A stretch of DNA of 64,000 bases from JACDAN01 sp963847235 (GCA_963847235.1 CAWJYU010000001.1:1-64000); one strand, 5' to 3'. Shown: positions 7,641 through 16,021, counted from the first letter of the stretch. The notes: generated by a model not told the origin, from the letters alone. Translations and numbers: made by a program.

Positions 7641-9274
7641 GGCAGTGGCACCTCGGCGACGATCGTCGTCCCGGAGCCGGGTGTGGACTCGATTCTTAGC
7701 GTGCCGCCGAGTAGCGCCAGCCGTTCGCCCATGCCGAGGAGTCCGAGCCCTTCGCCACTGCGATCGTCACGGGTGAAGCCGCGGCCGTCGTCTTCGATCA
7801 GCGCCGTGACCGCTCCGGCCTTGTGTCCCAAGACGATGCTGATGGTGCCCGCCTGAGCGTGCTTGACGACGTTGGTTAGCGCCTCCTGGACGATGCGATA
7901 GAGGGCGGTTTCGACGTCGGCCGGCAGGCGCTCGCGGATCTGCGACTCGAGTTCGACGCGCATTCCGGTCTGCTCGGAGAAGGTGTCGCGTAGGCGTTCG
8001 AGCGCCGGCGTGAGCCCAAAGTCGTCGAGCGCCTTCGGCCGGAGCTCGATCGCCAGCCGGCGCACGTCGTGCAGCGTCTGGACGACTTGCTCGCGGACCG
8101 CAAGCAGGGCTTCCGCGCGCTCGGCGTCGCCTTTCGCCTCGTCGACCGCCTTCAAGCCGAGGAGCACCGATGTCAACTCCTGCCCGGTCTGGTCGTGGAG
8201 CTCGCGGGCAAGTCGGCGTCGTTCGAGCTCCTGTGCCGCGACCACCCGGCGGAGCGCGTCGCGCGCTACCCGCGATGACAGGTCGACGGCGACCGCGGCT
8301 CGCTTCGCGAAGGTTTCCGCGAGGCGCAGGTCGTTATCGTCGAAGCGCGGATCGTCGCCCTCTTTGTCGTGGGCGACGATGACTCCGATCGGACGAGCGC
8401 CGGCGATCAGTGGGACGTAGAGGCGTGTACGCGCGTCGATGGGGCGCGTCGCATGCTGGTCGACCTCGGGGTCGTCCGAGAGCGCGTCCACACGTTCGGC
8501 GCTCCGGCGCTCGAGTACGCCGCCGCTCTTCGAGCCGGCCCGCTCGAGACGAAGACCGAGGATCTCCTCGGCACCGGCACCGTCAGCCGCTTCGATGCGC
8601 AACATCCCCTCGGAGGCGGGCAGCGCGATCGTCACCACTCTCGCCCCGATCAGGCTGCGCAAGCGCCGGCAGATGAGCTGCAGGAGGCGCGGAAGGTCGA
8701 GCTCGCTGGCCAGCGCCGCGCCGACCTCATTGAGCGCCTCGAGCTGTGCCGACCAGTTCGTCGCGTCCTTGAGGAGCCGCGCGTTCTCGATCGCCACCGC
8801 TGCTTGGCTGGCCAGCGTCTCGACCAGCTCTTGATCCTCGGCTGTGAATGGGCCGTCGGCCTTCTCGGTCAGGTAGAGGTTGCCGTAAGCCCTTCCGCGT
8901 AGGAGGATCGGGACCCCGAGGAAGCCACGCATGGGCGGGTGGTCCGGCGGGAAGCCGACCGAGCGCGGGTCGTCGCCGATCGACTCCAAGCGCAGCGGCT
9001 CCGCGTTCTTGATCAGGACGCCGAGGATGCCGCGGCCGCGCGGCAGCTCACCGATGGCGGCGTGCTTCTCGGGGTCGATGCCAGTCGTCAGAAACCGCTC
9101 GAGCTCGGTTCCGGTTCCGTCGATGACGCCGAGCGCCGCGTAGCGTGCCCCAGTGAGCTCGGCGGCCGTCTCGACCAACTTCTGCAGCAGATCGTCAAGG
9201 GACAGCTCCGAGCCGAGCGCGATGCCGGCATCGATGAGGCCGCGGAGGCGCTCAGTCAGGGACGTCTCGACCAT
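7637..9274 (-). CDS. GAF-GAF sensor histidine kinase (DosS/DevS-like)
   Basis: 545 residues from ATG 9274; a 17-residue extension to 9325 is open but has no domain content. Two GAF domains (about 18-168 and 185-333) are followed by a HisKA_3 dimerisation helix with His360 in LARELHDQTGQ, and an HATPase domain (DDGRGF, EGLGLLGM). GAF-1 contains GFPPDHPPMRGFLGVPI. A His at this place (112) lies in the region that, from memory, carries the heme-ligand His of mycobacterial DosS/DosT. That makes O2, NO or redox sensing plausible but unproven. No membrane helix is seen, so it is a cytoplasmic sensor. It is co-transcribed with the regulator by a 4-base overlap. Confidence 0.88.
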   Translation of the reverse strand: MVETSLTERLRGLIDAGIALGSELSLDDLLQKLVETAAELTGARYAALGVIDGTGTELERFLTTGIDPEKHAAIGELPRGRGILGVLIKNAEPLRLESIGDDPRSVGFPPDHPPMRGFLGVPILLRGRAYGNLYLTEKADGPFTAEDQELVETLASQAAVAIENARLLKDATNWSAQLEALNEVGAALASELDLPRLLQLICRRLRSLIGARVVTIALPASEGMLRIEAADGAGAEEILGLRLERAGSKSGGVLERRSAERVDALSDDPEVDQHATRPIDARTRLYVPLIAGARPIGVIVAHDKEGDDPRFDDNDLRLAETFAKRAAVAVDLSSRVARDALRRVVAAQELERRRLARELHDQTGQELTSVLLGLKAVDEAKGDAERAEALLAVREQVVQTLHDVRRLAIELRPKALDDFGLTPALERLRDTFSEQTGMRVELESQIRERLPADVETALYRIVQEALTNVVKHAQAGTISIVLGHKAGAVTALIEDDGRGFTRDDRSGEGLGLLGMGERLALLGGTLRIESTPGSGTTIVAEVPLP

Positions 9275-9787
9275 TGGGGGGATTATCAGCGTCGACCGGA
9301 CGCAGACGCGCCGCTCCGCTGACAATGGATCACTCCGCCGGCTTGGGCACCGTGCTTTCCGCTCCCGACCTGTGCCTCTCGGGCACCGTCAACCAGGTCA
9401 AGCACCGCGGCCTCCTCTTTGCGCTGCCTAATCCAGGCGTGGACTCGACCAGGGCTCGTAGGCCGGACAGTCGCCTGGTCGCCTGAGCCGGCGGACGCTG
9501 CTCTCCGCACAGGGCTGCGCATCGGCACGGTGGTCGCGGCGATTGGCTGGTTGGCGCTACGTCAGCGAACCTGCGAGGGAGAGGCAGCCGCGTCCGGCGC
9601 GCGTACACCCCACCTCGCGTGGCGCGGCGTTGTCCATGGAGACAAAATCCGGTGGCCCACTCATGACCCAAACGTCGATTGAACGCTTGGCTCAACATGC
9701 GGACGCGGGGAGCGAAGAGCCGAAAGTAGCTGCAAATGAGACTGTTTGAAGGGATTCGTCGCCGCCCGTCGTTGCGCCTGAGTCGGG
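9275..9787. other. Non-coding stretch upstream of the kinase gene
   Basis: About 510 bases without a recognisable gene. Small open frames on both strands have no family resemblance and no ribosome-binding sites. No integrase, excisionase or transposase remnant could be recognised. The kinase promoter should lie near its left edge; I could not identify boxes with confidence. AT-richer text with CTGCAAATGAG occurs at 9729-9740, similar to the repeats near 600 and 690. Confidence 0.4.
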
Positions 9788-9834
9788 CTGTCACGCCGGA
9801 GGTCGCGGGTTCGAGTCCGGTCGCTCCCGTAAAA
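9788..9834 (+). other. tRNA-Asp 3'-half fragment (putative attachment site, copy 2)
   Basis: Matches 551-597 from the anticodon loop CTGTCAC to the acceptor end and GTAAA beyond it, with one visible change: the T-stem reads GTCCGGTCGC instead of GTCCCGTCGC, which would break a pair. Again the 5' half of a tRNA is absent. The left flanks of both copies share TCGTCGCC and CGTTGC. The right flanks share TAC, CTGCAA and CGTTGTCC. Both copies are thus the same type of junction in direct orientation, 9.24 kb apart. Confidence 0.75.
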
Positions 9835-10101
9835 ATACTGCAATCATTGCGTTGTCCGGTCGGACGCGAAAATCGGGCCGATCTGCACAAACGGGCGTTC
9901 GGGTGGGGCCGATGTTTATTTCCATAGACTCCCCTGCAAAATGATTATTTTTGTTGACTGACCCGGCACCGAGCCGGGCAGCTGCTTGCACGATTGCCTT
10001 TGATCAGCTTGTTCAGGTAAAGGCGGTCCATGGCCGTAGGGGCGAGCTGCCCGAGACAGCCAATCGCGTCTCAGACGTCAGCAGAGCTCGGATTGGGCGG
10101 T
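9835..10101. other. AT-rich junction region right of the second tRNA fragment
   Basis: No gene is seen. An unusually AT-rich patch (9911-9960, with TTTATTTCC and ATGATTATTTTTGTTGAC) is followed by a 6-bp hairpin (9962-9978). The composition is unlike the rest of the window, which fits the edge of an inserted element. Confidence 0.4.
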
Positions 10102-10212
10102 CTAGTCGAACACGGCGACGTAGTAGGAGCCCTCGTCCCGGACGAGGTGGCGGGTCTCCCAGCCCGTCCCCTCGACAATCTCGGCATCTCGCGAAGTCCA
10201 GTCGTCAGACAT
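10102..10212 (-). CDS. Possible 36-residue small protein
   Basis: A closed frame from ATG 10212 to TAG 10102 encodes a short acidic peptide (MSDDWTSRDAEIVEGTGW then ETRHLVRDEGSYYVAVFD). The sequence has normal amino-acid variety, few rare residues and an orderly beta-like end, unlike random high-GC frames. It lies divergent from the desaturase, 38 bases from its start. No ribosome-binding site is visible. It may be a genuine small gene or the end of a degraded one. Confidence 0.3.
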   Translation of the reverse strand: MSDDWTSRDAEIVEGTGWETRHLVRDEGSYYVAVFD

Positions 10213-10250
10213 CACCGCGATTGTGGAATCTGCAGAATTCCGCCGCGACT

Positions 10251-11186
10251 ATGCGGAGACGTACTTTTACGCGCGCGGAGATCGGGCATCCTTACTCCGT
10301 GACCAGGACTCACAAGGTGGCGAACCTCGTCGGCATCGGTTTTCCGGTCGCCGGCCTCCTTCTGGCGATCGCCCTCCTTTGGGGCCGGATGGTCGGTCCG
10401 ACGGAGATCGCGATCATGATCGTCGGCTACCTCCTGACCGGGTTCGGGATCACGGTCGGCTACCACCGCCTTTTCACACACCGCTCGTTCGAGACCTTCA
10501 AGCCCGTGAAGTACACCTTTGCGCTGCTGGGCCAGATGGCCGTGGAAGGCGACGTGGTTGCCTGGGTCGCCGATCACCGGAAGCACCATCAGTTTTCGGA
10601 CCAGGAGGGCGATCCGCACAGCCCGCACGCGGGCTACGGCACCGGAATCCTCGAGGCTCTGAAGGGCCTCTGGCACGCGCACGCCGGTTGGATGTTCAGC
10701 CTCGCCGGCAGGGCCGACAAGGCGAAGTACGCAAAGGATTTGATCGACGACCGCGGCCTGCGCCTGATCGCGAAGCTCTTTCTTCCCACCGTCGCCCTGT
10801 CGCTCCTCATCCCCGCGCTCGTCGGGTGGGCGCTGATCGGCGGCTGGTACGGCTTCTGGGCAGGGATGATCTGGGGCGGAGCAGTCCGCATCTTCCTGCT
10901 TCATCACGTGACCTTCTCGATCAACTCGATCTGCCATTTCTGGGGCGGGCGGCGGTTCGGAACCTCGGACCAGTCGCGCAACGTCTGGTGGCTCTCGTGG
11001 CTCTCGTTCGGAGAGTCGTGGCACAACAACCATCACGCCTTCCCTTCGTCCGCCTTTCACGGCCTCCGGAAGCTCGAGGTCGACCCGGGCGGCTGGGTGA
11101 TCTGGGCGCTCGAGAAGTGCGGGCTCGCCTGGCGGGTCGTCAGGATCCCGCCCGAGCGACAAGCTCGCAAGATCGTTCTTCCCTAG
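10251..11186 (+). CDS. Acyl-CoA / fatty-acid delta-9-type desaturase
   Basis: 311 residues from ATG 10251; a GTG at 10299 is an alternative start that gives a compact N-terminus. This is a membrane di-iron desaturase with all three histidine boxes: HRLFTH (72-77), HRKHH (109-113) and HNNHH near residue 260. About four membrane helices are placed as usual between the boxes. It introduces a double bond into saturated acyl chains, controlling membrane fluidity. The size and the C-terminal WHNNHHAFPSSAFHGL match the bacterial acyl-CoA desaturase family. No ribosome-binding site is clear for either start. It lies outside the tRNA-fragment-bracketed segment, just to the right. Confidence 0.9.
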   Translation: MRRRTFTRAEIGHPYSVTRTHKVANLVGIGFPVAGLLLAIALLWGRMVGPTEIAIMIVGYLLTGFGITVGYHRLFTHRSFETFKPVKYTFALLGQMAVEGDVVAWVADHRKHHQFSDQEGDPHSPHAGYGTGILEALKGLWHAHAGWMFSLAGRADKAKYAKDLIDDRGLRLIAKLFLPTVALSLLIPALVGWALIGGWYGFWAGMIWGGAVRIFLLHHVTFSINSICHFWGGRRFGTSDQSRNVWWLSWLSFGESWHNNHHAFPSSAFHGLRKLEVDPGGWVIWALEKCGLAWRVVRIPPERQARKIVLP

Positions 11187-11848
11187 GTTCGCGAAAAGCG
11201 CTCGAGCTCGCGGGCCACGAGCTTGGCCCAACGGCGGGCGCGGGGAAGCGGGGTCAGGCCCCAGCGTGGCCGAAGCGCTGCGCCGTGGAGCCCACCCGGG
11301 ATCAGCGTGTACTGAACCTCTGACGCCTGGGCTCTGGCCCGTTCGAGGCCACGGCGGGAGCTCGCGGCGCTGACGCCCGGGATCCCGGGCAGGTTTCGGT
11401 CGAATGCTCCGTGGACGACCGCGAACCGGCGGCCTGCAAGAGCGTCGAGCGGCAGGCGGTCCGGCAGCCAGGGCGCGAGGCCGAGCACGCTCTTCACCGC
11501 CGGGTGATCCGCCGCGGACGCCGCGACCGCCCCGCCCATCGAGAATCCGATCAGCAGGATCCGCTCCGCGCCCCCCTCTACGGCCGCTTGCAGAGCGGCT
11601 CGAGCGTCCTCGACACAGAGCTCCAGCCGCTGCCAGGACTTGACCCGGTACCGAACCTCGACGAAGCCGAGCTCGGGGAACCGGGGTGAGAGCCGCTGGA
11701 CGAGCCACTCGTTGCTGGCGCTCCAGGTGCCCGGCTCCTCGGCGTTGCGCCCGCCGCCGAGCCAGACGACGGTGGCGGCCCGAAGTCCGTTCGTCACCCG
11801 CGCCTCGGCGCCGCTCGCGAGTTGAAGACGTTCGGGGACCGGGGTCAT
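11183..11848 (-). CDS. Small alpha/beta hydrolase
   Basis: 221 residues from ATG 11848; an upstream ATG at 11863 or 11923 is possible but would overlap the divergent gene. The nucleophile elbow GFSMGG is present, with a likely catalytic Asp in GAFDRN and His in GGLHG near the C-terminus. The order Ser-Asp-His fits the dienelactone-hydrolase/YdeN-like branch of alpha/beta hydrolases. No signal peptide is seen, so it is probably cytoplasmic. Substrate unknown. It converges on the desaturase with a 4-base overlap, and is divergent from the next gene with ~21 bases between starts. Confidence 0.75.
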   Translation of the reverse strand: MTPVPERLQLASGAEARVTNGLRAATVVWLGGGRNAEEPGTWSASNEWLVQRLSPRFPELGFVEVRYRVKSWQRLELCVEDARAALQAAVEGGAERILLIGFSMGGAVAASAADHPAVKSVLGLAPWLPDRLPLDALAGRRFAVVHGAFDRNLPGIPGVSAASSRRGLERARAQASEVQYTLIPGGLHGAALRPRWGLTPLPRARRWAKLVARELERFSRT

Positions 11849-11869
11849 CGGGGCAAGGAGCATGCACTG

Positions 11870-12406
11870 ATGAGCAGGAGTAGCGTCATAGAAATGGACG
11901 GCTGGCAGACGCGCGACCGGCAAACGGAGGACGGTGCGGTCGAGTCGGAGCAGCGCGCGGCGCTCGGAGACCTCGTGGTCGAGTTCTCGGCGGAGGGTGC
12001 CGAGCGGCTAGGTAACGCGTACTGGCGAGAGGTCGAACGGTTTACTGGTCGTCTCGTCCGGGCCCGGCAACGTCAGGGCTCACTCGAGCTGTGCCTGCTG
12101 GGACGTGGTCCGGCGCTCCTCCGGTTCGGTGCCCCGCTCATCGAAGTGACTGGAACCCTTGTGTCTTGCAGATATCCCATCGAGGGCGGCTTGCTGGCGC
12201 AGCGTCCCGCCGGCGAGATTCTCTTCGAGCAGACGGGAGGGCCGGTAGTCCTTCGCTCGGCGATCCGCGGTTTCTTTCCGCGCCTCGCCGCCCGCCAGGG
12301 CAGGCCGGACTGGACGGGCGCGCTCTACAACCGGGTGCAGAGCCGAATCCATGTGGCGGTCAGCCGTCGCTATTTCTCGCGGTTGATCGCCGAGGCCGGC
12401 AGATGA
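11870..12406 (+). CDS. Conserved hypothetical protein next to an NAD(P)-binding gene
   Basis: 178 residues from ATG 11870, preceded by AAGGAG at a workable distance. The family is not recognised. The sequence is soluble, with a beta-rich middle (GSLELCLLGRGPALLRFGAP) and a C-terminal helix-rich end containing RVQSRIHVAVSRRYFSRLI. The stop overlaps the ATG of the next gene by 4 bases, so the two are translationally coupled and probably act together, perhaps as a lipid- or quinone-related enzyme and a partner (speculative). Confidence 0.6.
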   Translation: MSRSSVIEMDGWQTRDRQTEDGAVESEQRAALGDLVVEFSAEGAERLGNAYWREVERFTGRLVRARQRQGSLELCLLGRGPALLRFGAPLIEVTGTLVSCRYPIEGGLLAQRPAGEILFEQTGGPVVLRSAIRGFFPRLAARQGRPDWTGALYNRVQSRIHVAVSRRYFSRLIAEAGR

Positions 12407-13266
12407 GGGTCGCCGTCTTCGGCGCCTCGGGGACGATCGGTGAGCCTTTGCTCGCTGTGCTTGCGCGCGAGCACAGCGTCGTCGCGGTCTCGCGCAGCGA
12501 ACGGCCGGACGGCGATGTGGCCTGGAAGGTCGCCGATGCGACAGACCGACACTCCGTGGCCCGGGTGCTCGAGGGGGTCGAGGTTGCGTACTACCTCGTC
12601 CACTCGCTCGGGAGCACCGATTTCGAGGGGAAGGATCTCGAGGCCGCCGAGACGACTGCGCGCGAGGCCGAACGCGCCGGCGTCAAGCAGCTCGTCTACC
12701 TGGGCGGGCTCGGAGACGACTCTCCCGACCTCTCGCCCCACCTTCGGAGCCGGCGGGAGACCGGCAAGCGGCTGGCCTCGACGTCTGTCCCGGTCACGAC
12801 TCTGCGCGCGGCGATGGTCGTCGGCCGGGGCAGCGCCGCATTCGAGACGGTCCTCGCGCTCGTGAACCGCCTCCCGGCGATGGTGACGCCGCGCTGGGTC
12901 TCGACGCGCACGCAGCCGATCGCGTTGAACGACGCCATCGCCTACCTCGCGGGGGTCTGCGGGCTCAAGCCTGCGCTCGGAGGCGAGTTCGACATCGGTG
13001 GGCCGGAGGTCATGACCTACCGCGAGATGATCGAACGGATCGCCCGTCTTCGCGGAAAGCACCCGATCATCGTCGAGGTCCCAGTGTTGACACCGTGCCT
13101 CTCGTCGCTGTGGCTGCACCTGGTCACCCCCGTGAATGCCGGGGTCGCGCGCCCGCTGATCGAGGGGCTGCGGAACGAGACGGTCGCCCACAACGACCGC
13201 ATCCGCCAGCTTCTGCCGATCGAGCTGACGCCGTTCGACGAAGCAGCGCGCACCGCGCTCGGGTAG
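12403..13266 (+). CDS. NAD(P)H-binding epimerase/reductase-like protein (atypical SDR)
   Basis: 287 residues. The N-terminal Rossmann motif VFGASGTIGEPLL is diagnostic for the NAD(P)-binding extended/atypical SDR group. The middle carries YYLVHSLGS and VYLGGLGDDSP, as in the family containing complex-I-assembly-like and DUF2867-linked NAD(P)H-binding proteins. A YxxxK catalytic motif is not obvious, so it may be a binding or regulatory protein rather than a dehydrogenase. The C-terminus ends cleanly at 13266. It is coupled to the upstream gene by ATGA overlap. Cytoplasmic. Confidence 0.75.
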   Translation: MRVAVFGASGTIGEPLLAVLAREHSVVAVSRSERPDGDVAWKVADATDRHSVARVLEGVEVAYYLVHSLGSTDFEGKDLEAAETTAREAERAGVKQLVYLGGLGDDSPDLSPHLRSRRETGKRLASTSVPVTTLRAAMVVGRGSAAFETVLALVNRLPAMVTPRWVSTRTQPIALNDAIAYLAGVCGLKPALGGEFDIGGPEVMTYREMIERIARLRGKHPIIVEVPVLTPCLSSLWLHLVTPVNAGVARPLIEGLRNETVAHNDRIRQLLPIELTPFDEAARTALG

Positions 13267-13591
13267 CCGCCGGCCGCGCACGGCCCGTTCCTTGTCCGGA
13301 TCGGCTTCCGCGAAGCCCTAGACTTTCGCCGGTTTGTTTCCTGGGCGCACCCCGGTGAACAGGCGTCGCACGCCGCGCGGGTTCGAGTCCCGTCGCTCCC
13401 GTTCCATTTCAAGCCGCTTGTGGCGTGTTGCAGGCCCGGGTGGCACCTCGGGCCTTCGTGTTGGTCAGGTTTGGTCAGGGCGGCGGTCGCCGGCATCAGC
13501 GCCCGGTTCTCGGGACTTGCCGACAAGAAAGACACAGATCGGATTAACTGCCCGGGGCAGCGAACGCCTACAAGCCCAGGAGAGGTGCGCG
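13267..13591. other. Intergenic region containing the third tRNA fragment
   Basis: 325 bases with no protein gene. It contains the 27-base tRNA-like segment at 13376-13402. The leader of the DUF6351-type gene, with an AGGAGAGG ribosome-binding site, lies at its right end. No other structure was seen. Confidence 0.4.
13376..13402 (+). other. Short tRNA 3'-end fragment (copy 3)
   Basis: CGCGGGTTCGAGTCCCGT followed by CGCTCCCGT repeats the T arm and acceptor strand of the fragments at 551 and 9788. Upstream text (GTCGCACGCC) is only a decayed match to the anticodon arm, and no D arm or 5' acceptor is found. It lies between the NAD(P)-binding gene and a secreted-protein gene of different codon flavour. 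Confidence 0.6.
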
Positions 13592-16015
13592 ATGAGGCTG
13601 TCCCTTGTGTTCCAGTTCCCGCTGGTCGTTCTTTCCGTTTTCCTGCTCGCGGGGTCAGTTGCCTACGCCAAGCCGGACAAGACCAAGCCGAATTTCGACA
13701 TTGTCACGCTGTCGAACCGCGCCGATCTCATCAGCGGCGGCAATGCGCTGGTCGAGATCAGCGTGCCGCACAACGTGCCGCTGCACCAGGTAAGGGTGCT
13801 GCTCAACGACGACGTCGACGTGACGGCCATGTTCCGGACCGACGCGGCGGCGCGCACGATGCGTGGGGTGGTGACCGGACTCGTGGTCGGCACGAACACG
13901 CTCATCGCCGACTCCAACGGCCGCGGCAAAGGTCGTCCGCGCGCTTCGCTCACCATCACCAACCACCCGATCGGCGGGCCGGTGCTGCTCGGCTCGCAGA
14001 CGCAGCCTTGGGTCTGCGCCACGCCCACGCCGGCGATCGATCCGGCGACCGGCGCCACGACGAACGCGAGCGGGCTGTCGACGTTCGCCGTCGGCGCGCA
14101 ATGCAACATCGCCACTGAGTACAAGCTCTTCTACCGCACCACGAACTCGCCTTGCTCGAGCTCGTTGCCAGATCCGAACCCGCCGGCCGTCCCTCCGGCA
14201 AACGCCTGCTTCAAGCCGTATACGGTCGGCATCACGCCCGCCGATCTGGCGATGGCCACGTCGACGAACGGCATGACGGTGCCGTACATCGTGCGCGTCG
14301 AGCGCGGCACGATCAATCGCGGCATCTACGACATCGCGAGCCTCTTCGACCCGACCAGCGCGACGCCCTGGACGGCACTCTCGCCACAGCCGCAGTGGAA
14401 CCGCAAGGTGGTCTACACGTTCGGCGCTTCGACCGGCCAGCCGCGGCTGCAATTCCGCACCTCGCAGAATTGGGCCGATGACGCGGCGCTTTCACGCGGT
14501 TTCATGGTGGTGGACAACAGCCTGACCGACTCGCTCTTCAACTCGAACCGCACGCTGAACGCCGAGACGCTGATGATGATGAAGGAGCACATCGTCGACT
14601 CGTACGGCGAGATCGCCTCCACGATCGGCAACGGCTGCTCAGGCGGGTCGATCCAGCAGAACACCGCGGCCTCGATCTTCCCCGGGCTGCTCGACGGCAT
14701 CCAGCCGGGCTGCGACTACCCCGATTCGATCACCACGGGGCTCGAGGTCGCCGACTGCGTGCTGCTCGTGAACGTCTATGCCGGGCCGGAGTGGACAGCG
14801 TTGATGGCCGGCAAGACCCAGGCGGAGATCAACGCCAAGAAGGCGGCGATCAACGGCCATCTGAACCACATCGGCTGCCAGTCCTGGAACAACGCATTCG
14901 GCTTCAATAACAAGCCGGGCAACTACGTGCCGTTCCTCGTCATCAATCAGACCACCGGCGCGATGGCGTTCGCTGGCGCGCCGCGCAACAACTGCCTCTT
15001 GCCGGCCACGCGGGTCTACGACCCGGTTACCAATCCCAACGGCACGCGCTGCGGCGACAACGACCTGTCCGCCGCCGTCTGGGGATTGACCCCCGGGATT
15101 CCGGCCGGCAGCCTCCGCGCGCGGCAGACCGGCGACAACGTCGGCATCCAGTATGGCCTCGGGGCCTTGCTCGCGAACAAGATCACGGCCGAGGAGTTCG
15201 TGACGCTGAACGAGAAGATCGGCGGTCTCGACGCCGATTCGAACCGTCGGACGGCGCGCAGTACCGCCGACCTCCCGGCCCTCGACATCGCGTACCGCGC
15301 CGGAATCGTCTCAAGCGGCGCGCATCTCGGCATGCTGCCGATCATCGATTCGCGCGGCTGGGACGAGCAGGGCATCCACTACATCTGGCGCAGCTTCGCC
15401 GAGCGCGCCCGCATCGAGGCGGAAAACGGCGGTGATCACGGCAACCAGGTGATGTGGCGCTACGGCACGGCGCTGCTGCCGGCCACCCCGGCCCAGGTCT
15501 CGGCGGTGACCTTGCGGTCGCTGCTGACGATGAACGCATGGCTGGACAACCTCAACGTCATCGCGCCGAAGGACACGCTGAACTCGCCGCGCACGCAGGC
15601 CGAAGTGATCGCCGGGAAGCCCGCGGACGCGGTCGACTTCTGCTTCCTGCTCGCCGATACGAGCTTTACGACTCCGGTGTTCGACACGACGGTCTGCGAC
15701 AACGATGCCCCGCAGGCGGACGGCCTCGGCCGGCTGGCGAAACGGGCTTCGCCGCGCCAAGTGGCCGGCGGGCCGCTGGCGGAGAACATCTTGAAGTGCC
15801 AGCTGAAGCCGCTCAGCCCGGTCGACTACCCGTCGATCACCTTCACGCCCCTGCAGTGGACGCGGATGCAGGCCGCCTTCCCGGACGGCGTGTGCGACTG
15901 GTCGCGCCCCGGCGTCGGGCAGCAGCCGGCGATCTCGCCGCTCACTTTCAGCGGCGGCCCGGGCGGCGTGCCGCTGCCGCCGGCACCGGAGGCCGTGGCG
16001 GCCCCGGAGCATTGA
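13592..16015 (+). CDS. Large secreted protein of the DUF6351 type (putative hydrolase)
   Basis: 807 residues from ATG 13592, with AGGAGAGG upstream. A clear signal peptide covers residues 1-27 (LVFQFPLVVLSVFLLAGSVA, then YAKP). I recall this overall layout as pfam DUF6351. A GNGCSGGS segment near residue 350 resembles a serine-hydrolase nucleophile elbow and is followed by cysteine-flanked loops. The protein contains about a dozen cysteines, so disulfides are likely after export. Function unknown; an extracellular esterase or polymer hydrolase is plausible. Codon use includes more AAT, CAA and ATT-type codons than neighbours, and it is flanked by a tRNA fragment and a gene remnant, suggesting transfer. 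Confidence 0.7.
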   Translation: MRLSLVFQFPLVVLSVFLLAGSVAYAKPDKTKPNFDIVTLSNRADLISGGNALVEISVPHNVPLHQVRVLLNDDVDVTAMFRTDAAARTMRGVVTGLVVGTNTLIADSNGRGKGRPRASLTITNHPIGGPVLLGSQTQPWVCATPTPAIDPATGATTNASGLSTFAVGAQCNIATEYKLFYRTTNSPCSSSLPDPNPPAVPPANACFKPYTVGITPADLAMATSTNGMTVPYIVRVERGTINRGIYDIASLFDPTSATPWTALSPQPQWNRKVVYTFGASTGQPRLQFRTSQNWADDAALSRGFMVVDNSLTDSLFNSNRTLNAETLMMMKEHIVDSYGEIASTIGNGCSGGSIQQNTAASIFPGLLDGIQPGCDYPDSITTGLEVADCVLLVNVYAGPEWTALMAGKTQAEINAKKAAINGHLNHIGCQSWNNAFGFNNKPGNYVPFLVINQTTGAMAFAGAPRNNCLLPATRVYDPVTNPNGTRCGDNDLSAAVWGLTPGIPAGSLRARQTGDNVGIQYGLGALLANKITAEEFVTLNEKIGGLDADSNRRTARSTADLPALDIAYRAGIVSSGAHLGMLPIIDSRGWDEQGIHYIWRSFAERARIEAENGGDHGNQVMWRYGTALLPATPAQVSAVTLRSLLTMNAWLDNLNVIAPKDTLNSPRTQAEVIAGKPADAVDFCFLLADTSFTTPVFDTTVCDNDAPQADGLGRLAKRASPRQVAGGPLAENILKCQLKPLSPVDYPSITFTPLQWTRMQAAFPDGVCDWSRPGVGQQPAISPLTFSGGPGGVPLPPAPEAVAAPEH

Positions 16016-16021
16016 TTCGAG

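Noticed and set aside
9275..9787. Remnant integrase or transposase near the second tRNA fragment
   Set aside because: Both strands were read for tyrosine- or serine-recombinase motifs and none was seen; the short frames are compositional noise.
9962..9978. Hairpin CCCGGC-N5-GCCGGG as a terminator
   Set aside because: No T-tract follows on either strand and no gene ends nearby; kept only as a note on the junction region.
10212..11867. Minus-strand frame of 551 residues across the desaturase
   Set aside because: The opposite strand encodes a desaturase with all three histidine boxes; the minus frame has no recognisable motifs and is a GC-driven shadow.
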